DNA from: Novosphingobium subterraneum
GTDB taxonomy: Bacteria; Pseudomonadota; Alphaproteobacteria; Sphingomonadales; Sphingomonadaceae
Reading direction: 5' to 3'
DNA: 64,000 nt
NCBI RefSeq assembly: GCF_000807925.1
Contig: NZ_JRVC01000013.1
Location: 1-64,000, forward strand
Part shown: in pieces, positions 40,768-49,139 of the stretch
Layout of the letters: each line of letters opens with the position of its first letter
Numbering within the stretch: position 1 is the stretch's first letter
Made by a program: the position numbers and the translations under genes
The notes under the pieces: model-generated
What the model was told of the DNA's origin: nothing
Seen by the model: only the letters and a program-made list of their open reading frames with translations
Database searches by the model: none

Positions 40768-42171
40768 CGAAGGTCTCCGTGGGGGCAGGCACCTGCTTGT
40801 CGCGCTCCTTCGCGCCGCGCCGGGCGCGCTGGATCGCGCGCAACGACGGGTGCCCAGCGTGCTCGGAGCTGAGCGCACGGCAGACGAACCGGCCCTGGTG
40901 GTAGACGTGGATCTCGGTCAGGTCGCGGGGGTCATAGACCGCCTCGACCTGCTCGCCGACGAAGGCCGCGAGCGTGGGTTCGACATAGCGCCTGCCCATC
41001 AGACGGATGCCGTCGCGCAGCACTTTACGGGGCTTGGGCACGTGCACGAGCAGCATGTCGAGCTGTTCAAGGCTGTCGGGCATTGCGGGCAGGAACCCGC
41101 CCTTCTGCCAGCGCGTGATCGGCGGTTCGCCGGTGCTGCCATGCGGGCGACGATGATAGACGCCGCACACGAACGCCTCGAAGCGGGCGCGCAGCTCGTC
41201 GAGCGTGAGCACTGGCGCCGACAGCGGCTTGCCCGCGATCAGGTGGCCGGGCAGGTCGGGCAGGAACATGTCGTTGATGGTGCGGAACAGCCGCTCGATC
41301 TTGCCGCGCCCGCGAGGACGCCCCGGCAGCGAATGGATGAGGCGGATTTTGAGGGCGATGCACGCCTGCTCGATATGCTCGGAGATGAAATCCGAGCCGT
41401 TGTCGACGTAAAGCTGTTCGGGAATGCCGCTGACGATCCATTCGGGATTGGGCTTGCGCCAGATCGCCTGCCGCAAGGCGAGCGCCGTGTTGAGGGCACT
41501 GGGGGCATCGAGGCTGAGGAAGTAACCGGCGATGGCTCGGCTGTGATCGTCAACGATGACGGTCAGCCAAGGACGCACCGGGTTCCGGCATCATCGAGCA
41601 CGAGAATGTCGAGAACGGTATGATCGGCCTGCCACATCTCGTTCGAGGTCGCGGCTTCGCGCCGATGCACTAGCTCGTGCTGGTCGCGGTAGACGGCCGG
41701 ATCGGAGGCTGCGGCGATCTGGCTTGCCGGTATCGCCCTGACGACACGCGCGACGGCCGCATAGCTGGGGGTTCGGTGTCCATGCGCGATGGCGAGTTCC
41801 TGCACCTTTCGGTGAATGGCGGCGACCGGGGGTCGCGGGCGCTTGGTGGCGAGAGTGCGGGTCAGTTCGACCAGATGTTCCGGCAGGTGCAGCCTGCCCC
41901 GATCGTTGCGCGGCAGACGCGCGAGACCGGCAAGTCCTTCGGCACGGTAGCGCCCGAGCCAGCGCTGCAACGTCCGCTCGCTCAGCGTGCCGGTGCGGGC
42001 GAGGTCCGCGAGCGGGATGCCATCGGCGAGGTGCGGTTCAAGGACGCGGTAGCGCTCGATCGCCAGCGGCGGGACAAGCGCCGGATGCGTCACCGCCGAC
42101 GGTCCGTGTCGCAGGTAAGGAAAACGGAGATTTGCCTGCCCATCGCCATGCGAGTCCGCTCGCGTTGCCAA
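40694..42171 (-). pseudogene. tniA: TniA-like DDE transposase, interrupted by a frameshift
   Basis: Two frames make one transposase of about 490 residues, near the size of the Tn552 enzyme. The upstream part (41563..42171) carries helix-turn-helix motifs (LADLARTGTLSERTLQRWLG) and the first catalytic aspartate (MWQADHT). The downstream part (40694..41578) holds the integrase core: WLTVIVDDHSRAIAGY, LYVDNGSDF (second aspartate) and GRGKIERLFR (glutamate), then a Mu-type C-terminal domain. The break is at the GGG run 41580..41582 (top strand). Reading -1 there gives DDAGTPVRPWLTV without any gap. Confidence 0.85.
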
Positions 42172-42284
42172 ACCGGCCTGTTCGACGTAAATCTACCCGG
42201 TAAAGAAAACTAGGGCAACATAGACCTGCCGATGACGACTTTCTTCCCAAACCGCGCCCGATCGGGGCGCCACCGGCCCTACGC

Positions 42285-42857
42285 ATGAAAATCGGTTACG
42301 CCCGCGTATCGACCGCCGAGCAGAACCTGGACCTCCAGCGTGATGCGCTGAAGGCTGCCGGCTGCGAGAAGGTCATCACCGACAAGGCCTCCGGGGCGAC
42401 TGCCGCTCGCCCTGGATTGGAAAAGGTGAAGGAGCTGCTTCGCGCCGGCGACACACTGGTGGTCTGGCGCCTCGACAGGCTCGGCCGCTCGCTCCGTGAT
42501 CTGATCGGATGGATGACCTACCTCGACGAGGAAAAGGTCGGGCTGCTGAGCCTGCACGAGGCGATCGACACGACCACCACGTCGGGCAAGCTTACCTTCC
42601 ACCTGTTCGGGGCATTGGCGGAGTTCGAGCGCAACCTGATCCGCGAGCGGACCCAGGCCGGTCTCACCGCAGCCCGCGCTCGCGGCAAGAAGGGTGGCCG
42701 GCCGGCCGCACTCGGCAAGGAAAAGCGCGACCTGCCCGTCAGGCTCTACCACGAGAACACGATGCCGATCGCCAAGATTTGCTCGATGCTCGGCATCTCC
42801 AAGCCAAAACTCTACGCCTATGTGCGATCGGCCGAGACCAAGCCGGTAGCCGCGTAG
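42285..42857 (+). CDS. tnpR: Serine recombinase (resolvase)
   Basis: A 190-residue resolvase that would separate transposon cointegrates. The N-terminal catalytic domain begins MKIGYARVSTAEQNLDLQ, with the nucleophile serine at residue 9, and contains VVWRLDRLGRSLRDL and FHLFGALAEFERNLI. The C-terminal helix-turn-helix is PIAKICSMLGISKPKLYAYV. It is divergent from tniA; the 113 bases between them should contain the res site. About 60% alike by eye to the second resolvase at 60298. Confidence 0.93.
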   Translation: MKIGYARVSTAEQNLDLQRDALKAAGCEKVITDKASGATAARPGLEKVKELLRAGDTLVVWRLDRLGRSLRDLIGWMTYLDEEKVGLLSLHEAIDTTTTSGKLTFHLFGALAEFERNLIRERTQAGLTAARARGKKGGRPAALGKEKRDLPVRLYHENTMPIAKICSMLGISKPKLYAYVRSAETKPVAA

Positions 42858-42868
42858 CGACGCTCGCC

Positions 42869-42915
42869 GACAAATAGCGCGATCAGAATGCCGCCACTTA
42901 GCGCGAGCGTTTACA
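42869..42915 (-). repeat. Right terminal inverted repeat of the tni transposon
   Basis: Its reverse complement matches the left repeat at 45 of 47 positions, including both TCGCGCTA copies. It starts 11 bases after the resolvase stop. Confidence 0.9.
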
Positions 42916-43146
42916 CCGTTTGCGGTCCCGATCGGCCCAGCGTCCCCCGGAACCGTTCGTTATCGGGAAGGCATCTAAGCGGTCTGCACCATCCTTCATC
43001 TAAAGTTCTCCAAGCGCTTCTGAGGATTTTCGGGCGCACCAAAAGCACTTGCTCCTCCAGTGGCTGGAGCATGTAACCGCAATTTGCTCTCCTGCGGACG
43101 GGGGGCTGGAGGTGGCTTTTTGACGGCCCGTGTTGAAGCAATCGGT

Positions 43147-44349
43147 ATGTCTCGACGCTCATTAGTGGCGCGGCTGGTGGCCTGTGGAACCGGCTTGGTG
43201 CTCGGTTCTCCAACGCTCGCGCGACAGACTTCCCGGTCTGCGGGCTCGTGGAACTTCGGTGCGGCTCACCTCGAATGGGAGCCGCTGGAAGTCGGCACGG
43301 GTGATACCCTCCTTGTTTCGGCACAAGTGCGCGGAGTGCCGGTGCGGGCGGTGCTCGACAGTGGCAGCGGCGCGTCGATCATGAGCACGGCGCTCGCGGC
43401 GAAGCTCGGCTTGAACGATGGTGAGCGGCGCATGATTAGCGGGCTGAGCGCCAAGGCCCCGGTGCTGCTGGTCCGCGACATCGACGTACAGCTCGCCCGC
43501 GAAACCCGTCGCTTACCCTTTGCCGTCGTTGGTGATCTGAGTTCAGTGTCGGCGGCCTTCGGACGACCGATCGATATCCTCCTCGGTGCCGATATGTTCA
43601 CGGGTAGCTGCATCGCGCTCGATTTCGCGAAAAGGCGTATGGCGGTCGTCAAGTCAGGCACGTTTCTCGCCGGTCCCGACTGGCGCGCTGTCGCGCTCGG
43701 GCGCGGTGCCAAGCAGGAGCTGTTCATTCGAGCTTCCGTCTCGGGTTTGCCTCCCGTGCCCTTGATGATCGATCTTGGCAGCTCGGCCGCGCTGATGCTC
43801 TCGTCGGCCTATGCCCGCGATCAAGGGCTGTTGAACGGGAAGCTCGTCTCGACCGCGGCGATCGGCGGCGTCGATGGTGTGCGTATCAACGATGCTTTCA
43901 CGATCCAGAACATCAACATCGAAGGGCTTGGCGTCTCGAACGTCCCCACACTCGGGATGAGAGCTTGGCTCTCCACCAGCACGGTTGGCAATGTCGGCCT
44001 ACCGCTGATCGCTCAATTCGACGTGGTGTTCGACGTGACCGCCGGATTCGTGTGGCTCCGGCCACTCGGTCCTCGTCGTCGCCTGCCGATGCTGAAGGAC
44101 CGTAGCGGCCTTGGCCTCGCAGCCTCACCAACGGCGCTCACCGTTGTTCATGTGGCGGCGAACAGTCCCGCGGAAAAGGCTGGCTGGGCGGTCGGCGACC
44201 GGATCGTGGCGGTGAACGGCCATTCGATCGATGCGAACTATACGCGTGGGGAGCTCTGGCAAGTGCGCTCCCGGCCTGCTGGCACCCTCGTAAAGCTGAC
44301 GATGGCCTCGGGTGATGTGCGCGAGCTCAGGCTGGCCGATTATTATTGA
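43147..44349 (+). CDS. Two-lobed aspartyl protease with PDZ domain
   Basis: A 400-residue putative exported protease. After a signal-like N-terminus (LVARLVACGTGLVLGSPTLA) come two retropepsin-type lobes: AVLDSGSGASIM (catalytic DSG, near residue 75) and LMIDLGSSAALML (DLGS, near residue 210), with ILLGADMF and VGLPLIAQFDVVFD as flap and hydrophobic motifs. Residues about 320-395 form a PDZ domain (NSPAEKAGWAVGDRIVAVNG). In the second lobe the motif is DLGS rather than DTG/DSG, so activity there is uncertain. It lies just inside the metal island; the link is unknown. Confidence 0.82.
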   Translation: MSRRSLVARLVACGTGLVLGSPTLARQTSRSAGSWNFGAAHLEWEPLEVGTGDTLLVSAQVRGVPVRAVLDSGSGASIMSTALAAKLGLNDGERRMISGLSAKAPVLLVRDIDVQLARETRRLPFAVVGDLSSVSAAFGRPIDILLGADMFTGSCIALDFAKRRMAVVKSGTFLAGPDWRAVALGRGAKQELFIRASVSGLPPVPLMIDLGSSAALMLSSAYARDQGLLNGKLVSTAAIGGVDGVRINDAFTIQNINIEGLGVSNVPTLGMRAWLSTSTVGNVGLPLIAQFDVVFDVTAGFVWLRPLGPRRRLPMLKDRSGLGLAASPTALTVVHVAANSPAEKAGWAVGDRIVAVNGHSIDANYTRGELWQVRSRPAGTLVKLTMASGDVRELRLADYY

Positions 44350-44762
44350 TCGGCTTGAGGGTGGCCTTTGCCGATCGCCTTCATGATCCGACAATCGGCC
44401 ATGCGCGCCTTGGTGCAGCTCTGGCTGAGCATTGCCAACTCATCCCGCAACACCGCGAGTTGCGCCAGTCTCTCCTCCACATCCTTGAGGTGCTGAGCAG
44501 CGATAGCTGAGGCGGCACCACAATCCTGGTCCGGGTTCTGCGCCAGCCCCATCAACGAACGGATCTCGTCGACGGAGAAGCCAAGCCGGCGACCGTTGCG
44601 GATGAAGTGCAAACGCTCAATGTCACTGGCATCGTAGGTTCTGCGACCCGACGCCGTGCGAGGGGCGGATCGGAGCAACCCGATCGACTCATAAAAGCGG
44701 ATCGTCGTCACCTTCGTCGAGGTCTCGCTGGCGAGCTGCCCAATCATCACCGGCTTCATCAT
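44343..44762 (-). CDS. MerR-family metal-responsive regulator
   Basis: A 139-residue MerR protein. The N-terminus has the winged-helix pattern MIGQLASETSTKVTTIRFYE and LLRSAPRTASGRRTYD. A dimerisation helix follows, with cysteines in QDCGAAS and the C-terminal pair in SCTKARMADCRI, the arrangement of Zn/Cd/Pb sensors (ZntR, CadR, PbrR). The ATG at 44762 is preceded by AAGGATG. It is divergent from the CDF-like exporter and the FTR1 gene, and the shared promoter shows a 19-base spacer, so it most likely activates them on metal. Confidence 0.9.
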   Translation of the reverse strand: MMKPVMIGQLASETSTKVTTIRFYESIGLLRSAPRTASGRRTYDASDIERLHFIRNGRRLGFSVDEIRSLMGLAQNPDQDCGAASAIAAQHLKDVEERLAQLAVLRDELAMLSQSCTKARMADCRIMKAIGKGHPQADQ

Positions 44763-44799
44763 GCCATCCTTGCTTATGCGAACGTGTCGCACATTTCGC

Positions 44800-44830
44800 T
44801 TGCTTCTACAGCGACTGGAGGTGGTAAGGA
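44800..44830 (+). promoter_or_regulatory. MerR-type promoter with 19-bp spacer
   Basis: TTGCTT (44800..44805) and TAAGGA (44825..44830) are separated by 19 bases containing CTACAGCGACTGGAGG, an imperfect dyad like those bound by CadR/PbrR/ZntR. The over-long spacer is the hallmark of MerR-activated promoters. It faces the exporter gene. The -10 box is 8 bases from the ATG. Confidence 0.7.
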
Positions 44831-44837
44831 AGGCCGC

Positions 44838-45464
44838 ATGAATGCTTCTACCGAAAGCTGCGGGTGCCACGGGGAGCCCGCGCGCGCGCAAACCGATCCG
44901 GCCTATCGCCGTGCGCTGCTGACCGTCGTGGTGCTCAACCTCGGCTTCGGAGTCGCCGAGCTGTTCGGCGGGTTCATCGCCGATAGCCAAGCGCTGAAAG
45001 CGGATTCCCTCGATTTTCTCGGGGACGGGTCGATCAGCCTTATCGGTCTTCTCGCGCTTGCCTGGTCCGCACGGGCGAGGGCAAAGGTCGCGCTGACGCA
45101 GGGGTTGTTTCTCGGTGCGCTTGGCGTGGGCGTAATCGGTTTCGCGATTTGGCGCGCCCTGAACGCAACCGCGCCCGATGCCGAACTGATGGGCACAATC
45201 GGCGTTGTCGCGCTCGCGATCAATGTCGTGTCCGCCTTGGTGCTTGCGCGTTTCCGGGAAGGGGACGCCAATGTTCGCGCGATCTGGCTGTTCAGCCGCA
45301 ACGACGCGCTCGCCAACGTGGCGGTGATCGCCGCGGCCGGTCTGGTGGCGTGGACAGGAAGCGCCTGGCCGGACCTCGCCGTCGCCGGCCTCATCGCCCT
45401 CCTGTTCCTCCACTCCGCTTATGAAATCGTCACTGGCGCTCGGCGCGAATTGGGAGAGCGGTAG
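44838..45464 (+). CDS. Cation transporter, CDF-like
   Basis: A 208-residue membrane protein with about six segments, resembling the membrane domain of cation diffusion facilitators without the cytosolic domain. Signatures are GFGVAELFGGFIADSQALKA, ADSLDFLGDGSISLIGLLA (acidic metal-site residues in place of the usual HxxxD) and LFSRNDALANVAVIAAAG. An N-terminal CGCHGEPA could bind metal. It is controlled by the divergent MerR gene and overlaps the FTR1 gene by one base (TAGTG). Confidence 0.85.
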   Translation: MNASTESCGCHGEPARAQTDPAYRRALLTVVVLNLGFGVAELFGGFIADSQALKADSLDFLGDGSISLIGLLALAWSARARAKVALTQGLFLGALGVGVIGFAIWRALNATAPDAELMGTIGVVALAINVVSALVLARFREGDANVRAIWLFSRNDALANVAVIAAAGLVAWTGSAWPDLAVAGLIALLFLHSAYEIVTGARRELGER

Positions 45465-47431
45465 TGCGTCTGCTCGCGTTGATCCGGGCAATGCTCTCGT
45501 TGCGGCTGCTCTCCGCGCTCGCGGCGCTGCTGATCCCTGCTGCGGCAATCGCCGAACCCGGCGACGTGCAAACCGCATGGCGGCTGCTCGACTATATGGC
45601 CGTCGATTATGGCGGCGCGGTCGCCAACGGTCGGATCAAGAGCACGTCGGAATATGCCGAGATGACGGAGTTCGCCGCGTCGGTCTCGACACGGCTTCAG
45701 GGCCTGCCGGCGAAGCCGGAGCGTCAAGCCCTCATCCAGCGGGCTGCCAACCTCCAGGCGGTGATCGCGGAAAAGGGACCGACTGAACAGGTGGCAACAT
45801 TGGCGCACGGGCTCGCGGCCGATCTGTTGCGCGCCTACCCGGTGCCGCTCGCGCCCGATAAGGCTCCGAACCTCGTCTCCAGCGATGCCCTGTTCCGACA
45901 ATCCTGCGCGTCCTGCCACGGGATGACGGGCAACGGCCGTGGCCCTGACGCCGCCAAGCTCGCTACGCCCCCGATTGCTTTCACCGATGCCGAGCGCGCG
46001 CGCCAGCGCAGCGTGTTCGCGCTCTATCAGGTGGTGACGCAAGGCATCGACGGGACCGCGATGCAGAGCTTCGCCGATCTGCCCAACGATCAGCGCTGGG
46101 CGTTAGCATTCCGAGCCGGGAGCTTCGCCTTCACGGATGCGCAGGCGCGCGAAGGCGAGCGGCTTTGGAAATCCGACCCGACCCTTCGCCGGCGCATTCC
46201 GGACCTGAAAACCCTGGTCGCGCTCACCCCGGCCGCGCTCGGCGCGGCGATCGGCGACGCCAAGGCTGACCCAGTGCTCGCGTTCCTGCGTCGTCATCCC
46301 GAACAGGTGATACAACAGGCTCCCGGCTCGCTCGCGGTCGCCCGCGCCAAACTCGCCGAAAGCGTGGCGGCTGCGCGGCGCGGCGATGCGCGCATGGCGA
46401 AAGAGCTGGCGCTGTCGGCCTATCTCGATGGGTTCGAGCCGATCGAGCCAACACTCACCGCGCGCGACGCGACGCTGATGGGTCGAATCGAGGGCGCGAT
46501 GGGGGAGTTCCGCGCCTCGATCGACCGGGGCGCGTCGCCCGATGATCTCGCGGAGAAGGTCGCAGTACTGGGCGGCCTTTTCGACGATGCGGAAGCGGCG
46601 CTCGCGCCTGATGCCGCCACCGAAGCGTCCACGTTCCTGGGCGCGTTCACGATCCTGCTGCGTGAAGGGCTCGAAGCCCTGCTCATCGTTGTCGCCATGA
46701 TCGCGTTCCTGCGTAAAGCCGAGCGCGGCGAGGCGCTGCGGTACGTGCATGGCGGCTGGGTCAGCGCGATCATCGCGGGCGGGATCACCTGGGCGGTCGC
46801 CACCTATGCGATCGGGATCAGCGGTGCGAGCCGGGAGCTGACGGAAGGGTTTGGCTCGCTGTTCGCCGCGGTCGTGCTGCTCTCGGTCGGGATTTGGATG
46901 CACGGCAAGGCGCAGGCCGATCAGTGGCAGCGCTATATTCGCGAGAAGATGTCGCGGGCGCTCTCGGGCGGGTCGGGCTGGTTCCTGTTCGGGCTGGCGT
47001 TCGTCGTAGTTTATCGCGAGGTCTTCGAGACGATCCTGTTCTATGCCGCGCTTTCGGCGCAAGGTGACAACGGGATGCTTCTCGCGGGGGCCGGGTCGGC
47101 GATTGGACTGCTCAGCCTGATCGCTTGGGCCATGCTTCGCTACAGTCGCAAGCTGCCGATCGCGCAGTTCTTCCGCTATAGCTCCTGGCTCATGGCGGTC
47201 CTGACCGTCGTGCTGGCGGGTAAAGGCGTCGCCGCGCTCCAGGAAGCCGGCCTTATCAACATCGCACCGCTCGCGGACGTGCCACGGCTGTCGATGCTCG
47301 GCGTGTTTCCCACTTGGCAATCGGTGCTGGCGCAACTCCTGATGGCGGTCGCCATTGCGGTCGGGTTCGCCTGGAACGGGCGCGACCGATCCCGCTCGGG
47401 TTCCGGCTCAGTGACCCTTGGTTCGAATTAG
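45464..47431 (+). CDS. FTR1-family permease with N-terminal cytochrome c domain
   Basis: A 655-residue protein. A signal peptide (LRLLSALAALLIPAAAIAE) leads to a c-type haem domain with CxxCH in FRQSCASCHGMTGNGRG (near residue 148). A seven-segment FTR1/OFeT permease follows, with the metal-binding REGLEALL (about 395) and VVYREVFETILFYA (about 520). The Pb(II)-uptake protein PbrT of Cupriavidus has this fusion and is likewise regulated by a MerR protein; iron uptake is the other option. GTG start overlapping the exporter stop. Confidence 0.88.
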   Translation: MRLLALIRAMLSLRLLSALAALLIPAAAIAEPGDVQTAWRLLDYMAVDYGGAVANGRIKSTSEYAEMTEFAASVSTRLQGLPAKPERQALIQRAANLQAVIAEKGPTEQVATLAHGLAADLLRAYPVPLAPDKAPNLVSSDALFRQSCASCHGMTGNGRGPDAAKLATPPIAFTDAERARQRSVFALYQVVTQGIDGTAMQSFADLPNDQRWALAFRAGSFAFTDAQAREGERLWKSDPTLRRRIPDLKTLVALTPAALGAAIGDAKADPVLAFLRRHPEQVIQQAPGSLAVARAKLAESVAAARRGDARMAKELALSAYLDGFEPIEPTLTARDATLMGRIEGAMGEFRASIDRGASPDDLAEKVAVLGGLFDDAEAALAPDAATEASTFLGAFTILLREGLEALLIVVAMIAFLRKAERGEALRYVHGGWVSAIIAGGITWAVATYAIGISGASRELTEGFGSLFAAVVLLSVGIWMHGKAQADQWQRYIREKMSRALSGGSGWFLFGLAFVVVYREVFETILFYAALSAQGDNGMLLAGAGSAIGLLSLIAWAMLRYSRKLPIAQFFRYSSWLMAVLTVVLAGKGVAALQEAGLINIAPLADVPRLSMLGVFPTWQSVLAQLLMAVAIAVGFAWNGRDRSRSGSGSVTLGSN

Positions 47432-47471
47432 TGCAATGACATGAAAACCCTTCCGTGATAGAGGCAAGCTA

Positions 47472-47801
47472 GTGCGAGCCTTTTTGCCTTTCCTGACATG
47501 CCTGATGCTGGTCCTGACCAGCTTCTCCGGCATGGCCCATGCCGCCGATCTGGCGGGGGGAAGCATCGCGGGCGTTGAGTTCACGGTCCATACCGCCGGT
47601 GACATCGATCAGGTGCCATCGGACTCGGACAAGAATGTCCCGCATCATCACAATTATTGTCACGGACACGACGTCGGCGCGCCTGCGCGCACGACGATGG
47701 AATATACCCCCGTCCTCACAGTGCCCAAGCCGACAATCTCCGCCTCTGCGTCGCTCGACGGCCGCACCGGCATGGTCCATTTGAGGCCCCCCCAAGCCTG
47801 A
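47472..47801 (+). CDS. Small periplasmic histidine-rich protein of the czc locus
   Basis: A 109-residue exported protein: signal peptide FLTCLMLVLTSFSGMAHA, then a central cluster NVPHHHNYCHGHD with five histidines and a cysteine that could bind metal. Small proteins of this layout commonly precede czcCBA (compare CzcI/CzcE-like proteins). GTG start; no strong ribosome-binding site. It precedes czcC by 60 bases on the same strand. Its role is inferred from context. Confidence 0.7.
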   Translation: MRAFLPFLTCLMLVLTSFSGMAHAADLAGGSIAGVEFTVHTAGDIDQVPSDSDKNVPHHHNYCHGHDVGAPARTTMEYTPVLTVPKPTISASASLDGRTGMVHLRPPQA

Positions 47802-47861
47802 CGTCCGATTTGGGCGTGCGTTGGCGCGCCCCTGTCGATCATCGTCAGGAGTCCTATTTTC

Positions 47862-49139
47862 ATGAATCGTATCCTCGCGGCCATGCTGGCCGCAGCGTCT
47901 TGCGCCACGATGGCGCAGGCGCAGGTCGGACCGTCCGCGCCTGTTGCGCAGGATGCGCCGGTCTACACGCTTGACCAAGCGGTCAGTGCAGCGGGCGGTT
48001 CGGCCCCTGCTGCGGAAGCGGCGACAGCTGGAATCGACGCGGCCCGTGCAGGTCGCACAGTCGCCGGCTTGCGGCCCAATCCGGTGGTTCAAGGCCAAGT
48101 CGAGAATGTCATCGGCTCCGGGCCGTATCGGGGGGTCCGCAGCGCGGAAACCACGGTCGGCTTTGCGATCCCGATCGAGCTAGGCGGCAAGCGCGGCGCC
48201 CGCGTCGCGGTCGCCAATGCGCAATTGTCCCGGGCCGAGATCCAGGCCGCGATCATCGCGGCGGATGTCCGGCTTCAGGTAACGCAGCTCTATGTCGAAG
48301 CGGTCGCGGCCGATCGCCGGGTAATGACAGCCCGCGATCAGGCCCGGATCGCCAGCGATGCGCTGCGGGCCGCGAGCGTTCGCGTGCAGGCAGGGCGGGC
48401 ATCGCCACTCGAGCAACAGCGCGCGGATGTCGCGCGTATCAATGCCGACGCCAATGTGGAGCGGCAGCTTCGCTTGGCCGAGGCGGCCCGCGCCAATCTG
48501 GCGCGTCGGATCGGACGGCCGATCGACGGCCTGCTCGATGACACGCTGCTCGATCGCCTTCCCGGTGTGAACGTCTATGGGCCGTTGGCACCGGTCAACA
48601 CGACCGGCACACTCGCGCTGGCGGCAGCCAACGCGGATTTCTCCATTGCCGAAGCCGGCGTGCGGCTCGCGCGCGCCAATCGCGTGCCTGACCTGAACGT
48701 CGGGCCGTCGATCCGCCGCCTGGAAGCGACCAACGACATGGCGGCGGTGTTCAGCGTGTCGATCCCGATCCCGGTGTTCAACAATGGTCGCGCCGCGATT
48801 GCGCAGGCGACCGCGCAGCGGACCCAGGCGGATGCGCAGCGCCGCGTGACCGCGCTCGACATCGAACAGGCGATCACGGACGCGCAGGCGCAGGCGGCCA
48901 ATGCCGCAACGACGGCTCGTGCGGCGTCGGGGCCGGCGCTGGCGGCTGCACAGGAGGCCGCCCGCATCGCGCGGATCGGCTATCGCGAGGGCAAGTTCGG
49001 CCAGCTCGAATTGCTCGATGCTGAACGCACGCTCGCCGAAACGCGGGTCGCCGCGATCGACGCGCTTGCCAATTACCAGAATGCCCGCGCGCAAGTGGAG
49101 CGACTGACCGCTCGTGCGCCCAATGGGGGGAATCAGTGA
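47862..49139 (+). CDS. czcC: Outer-membrane efflux protein CzcC (TolC family)
   Basis: A 425-residue TolC-family channel of an HME-RND pump. Signal peptide at residues 1-20 (cleaved after AQA). It has the typical helical repeats (IDAARAGRTVAGLRPNPVV, ELGGKRGARVAVANAQLSRA, and in the second half VFSVSIPIPVFNNGRAAIAQ). LELLDAERTLAETR is characteristic of the family. The stop overlaps the ATG of czcB (TGATG). Confidence 0.93.
   Translation: MNRILAAMLAAASCATMAQAQVGPSAPVAQDAPVYTLDQAVSAAGGSAPAAEAATAGIDAARAGRTVAGLRPNPVVQGQVENVIGSGPYRGVRSAETTVGFAIPIELGGKRGARVAVANAQLSRAEIQAAIIAADVRLQVTQLYVEAVAADRRVMTARDQARIASDALRAASVRVQAGRASPLEQQRADVARINADANVERQLRLAEAARANLARRIGRPIDGLLDDTLLDRLPGVNVYGPLAPVNTTGTLALAAANADFSIAEAGVRLARANRVPDLNVGPSIRRLEATNDMAAVFSVSIPIPVFNNGRAAIAQATAQRTQADAQRRVTALDIEQAITDAQAQAANAATTARAASGPALAAAQEAARIARIGYREGKFGQLELLDAERTLAETRVAAIDALANYQNARAQVERLTARAPNGGNQ

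Larger units (their letters stand above)
39844..42915. mobile_element. Compact Tn552/Tn5053-like transposon (tniB, tniA, resolvase)
   Basis: A 3,072-bp unit bounded by 47-bp inverted repeats (39844..39890 and 42869..42915) that differ at two positions and begin TGTAAACG. It contains an AAA+ ATPase gene, a DDE transposase gene and a divergent serine resolvase gene, with no cargo. Gene content and protein sizes resemble Tn552 and the tni module of Tn5053/Tn402, but tniQ is missing. No 5-8 bp target duplication is seen next to the repeats, so the flanks have changed since insertion. Confidence 0.85.
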
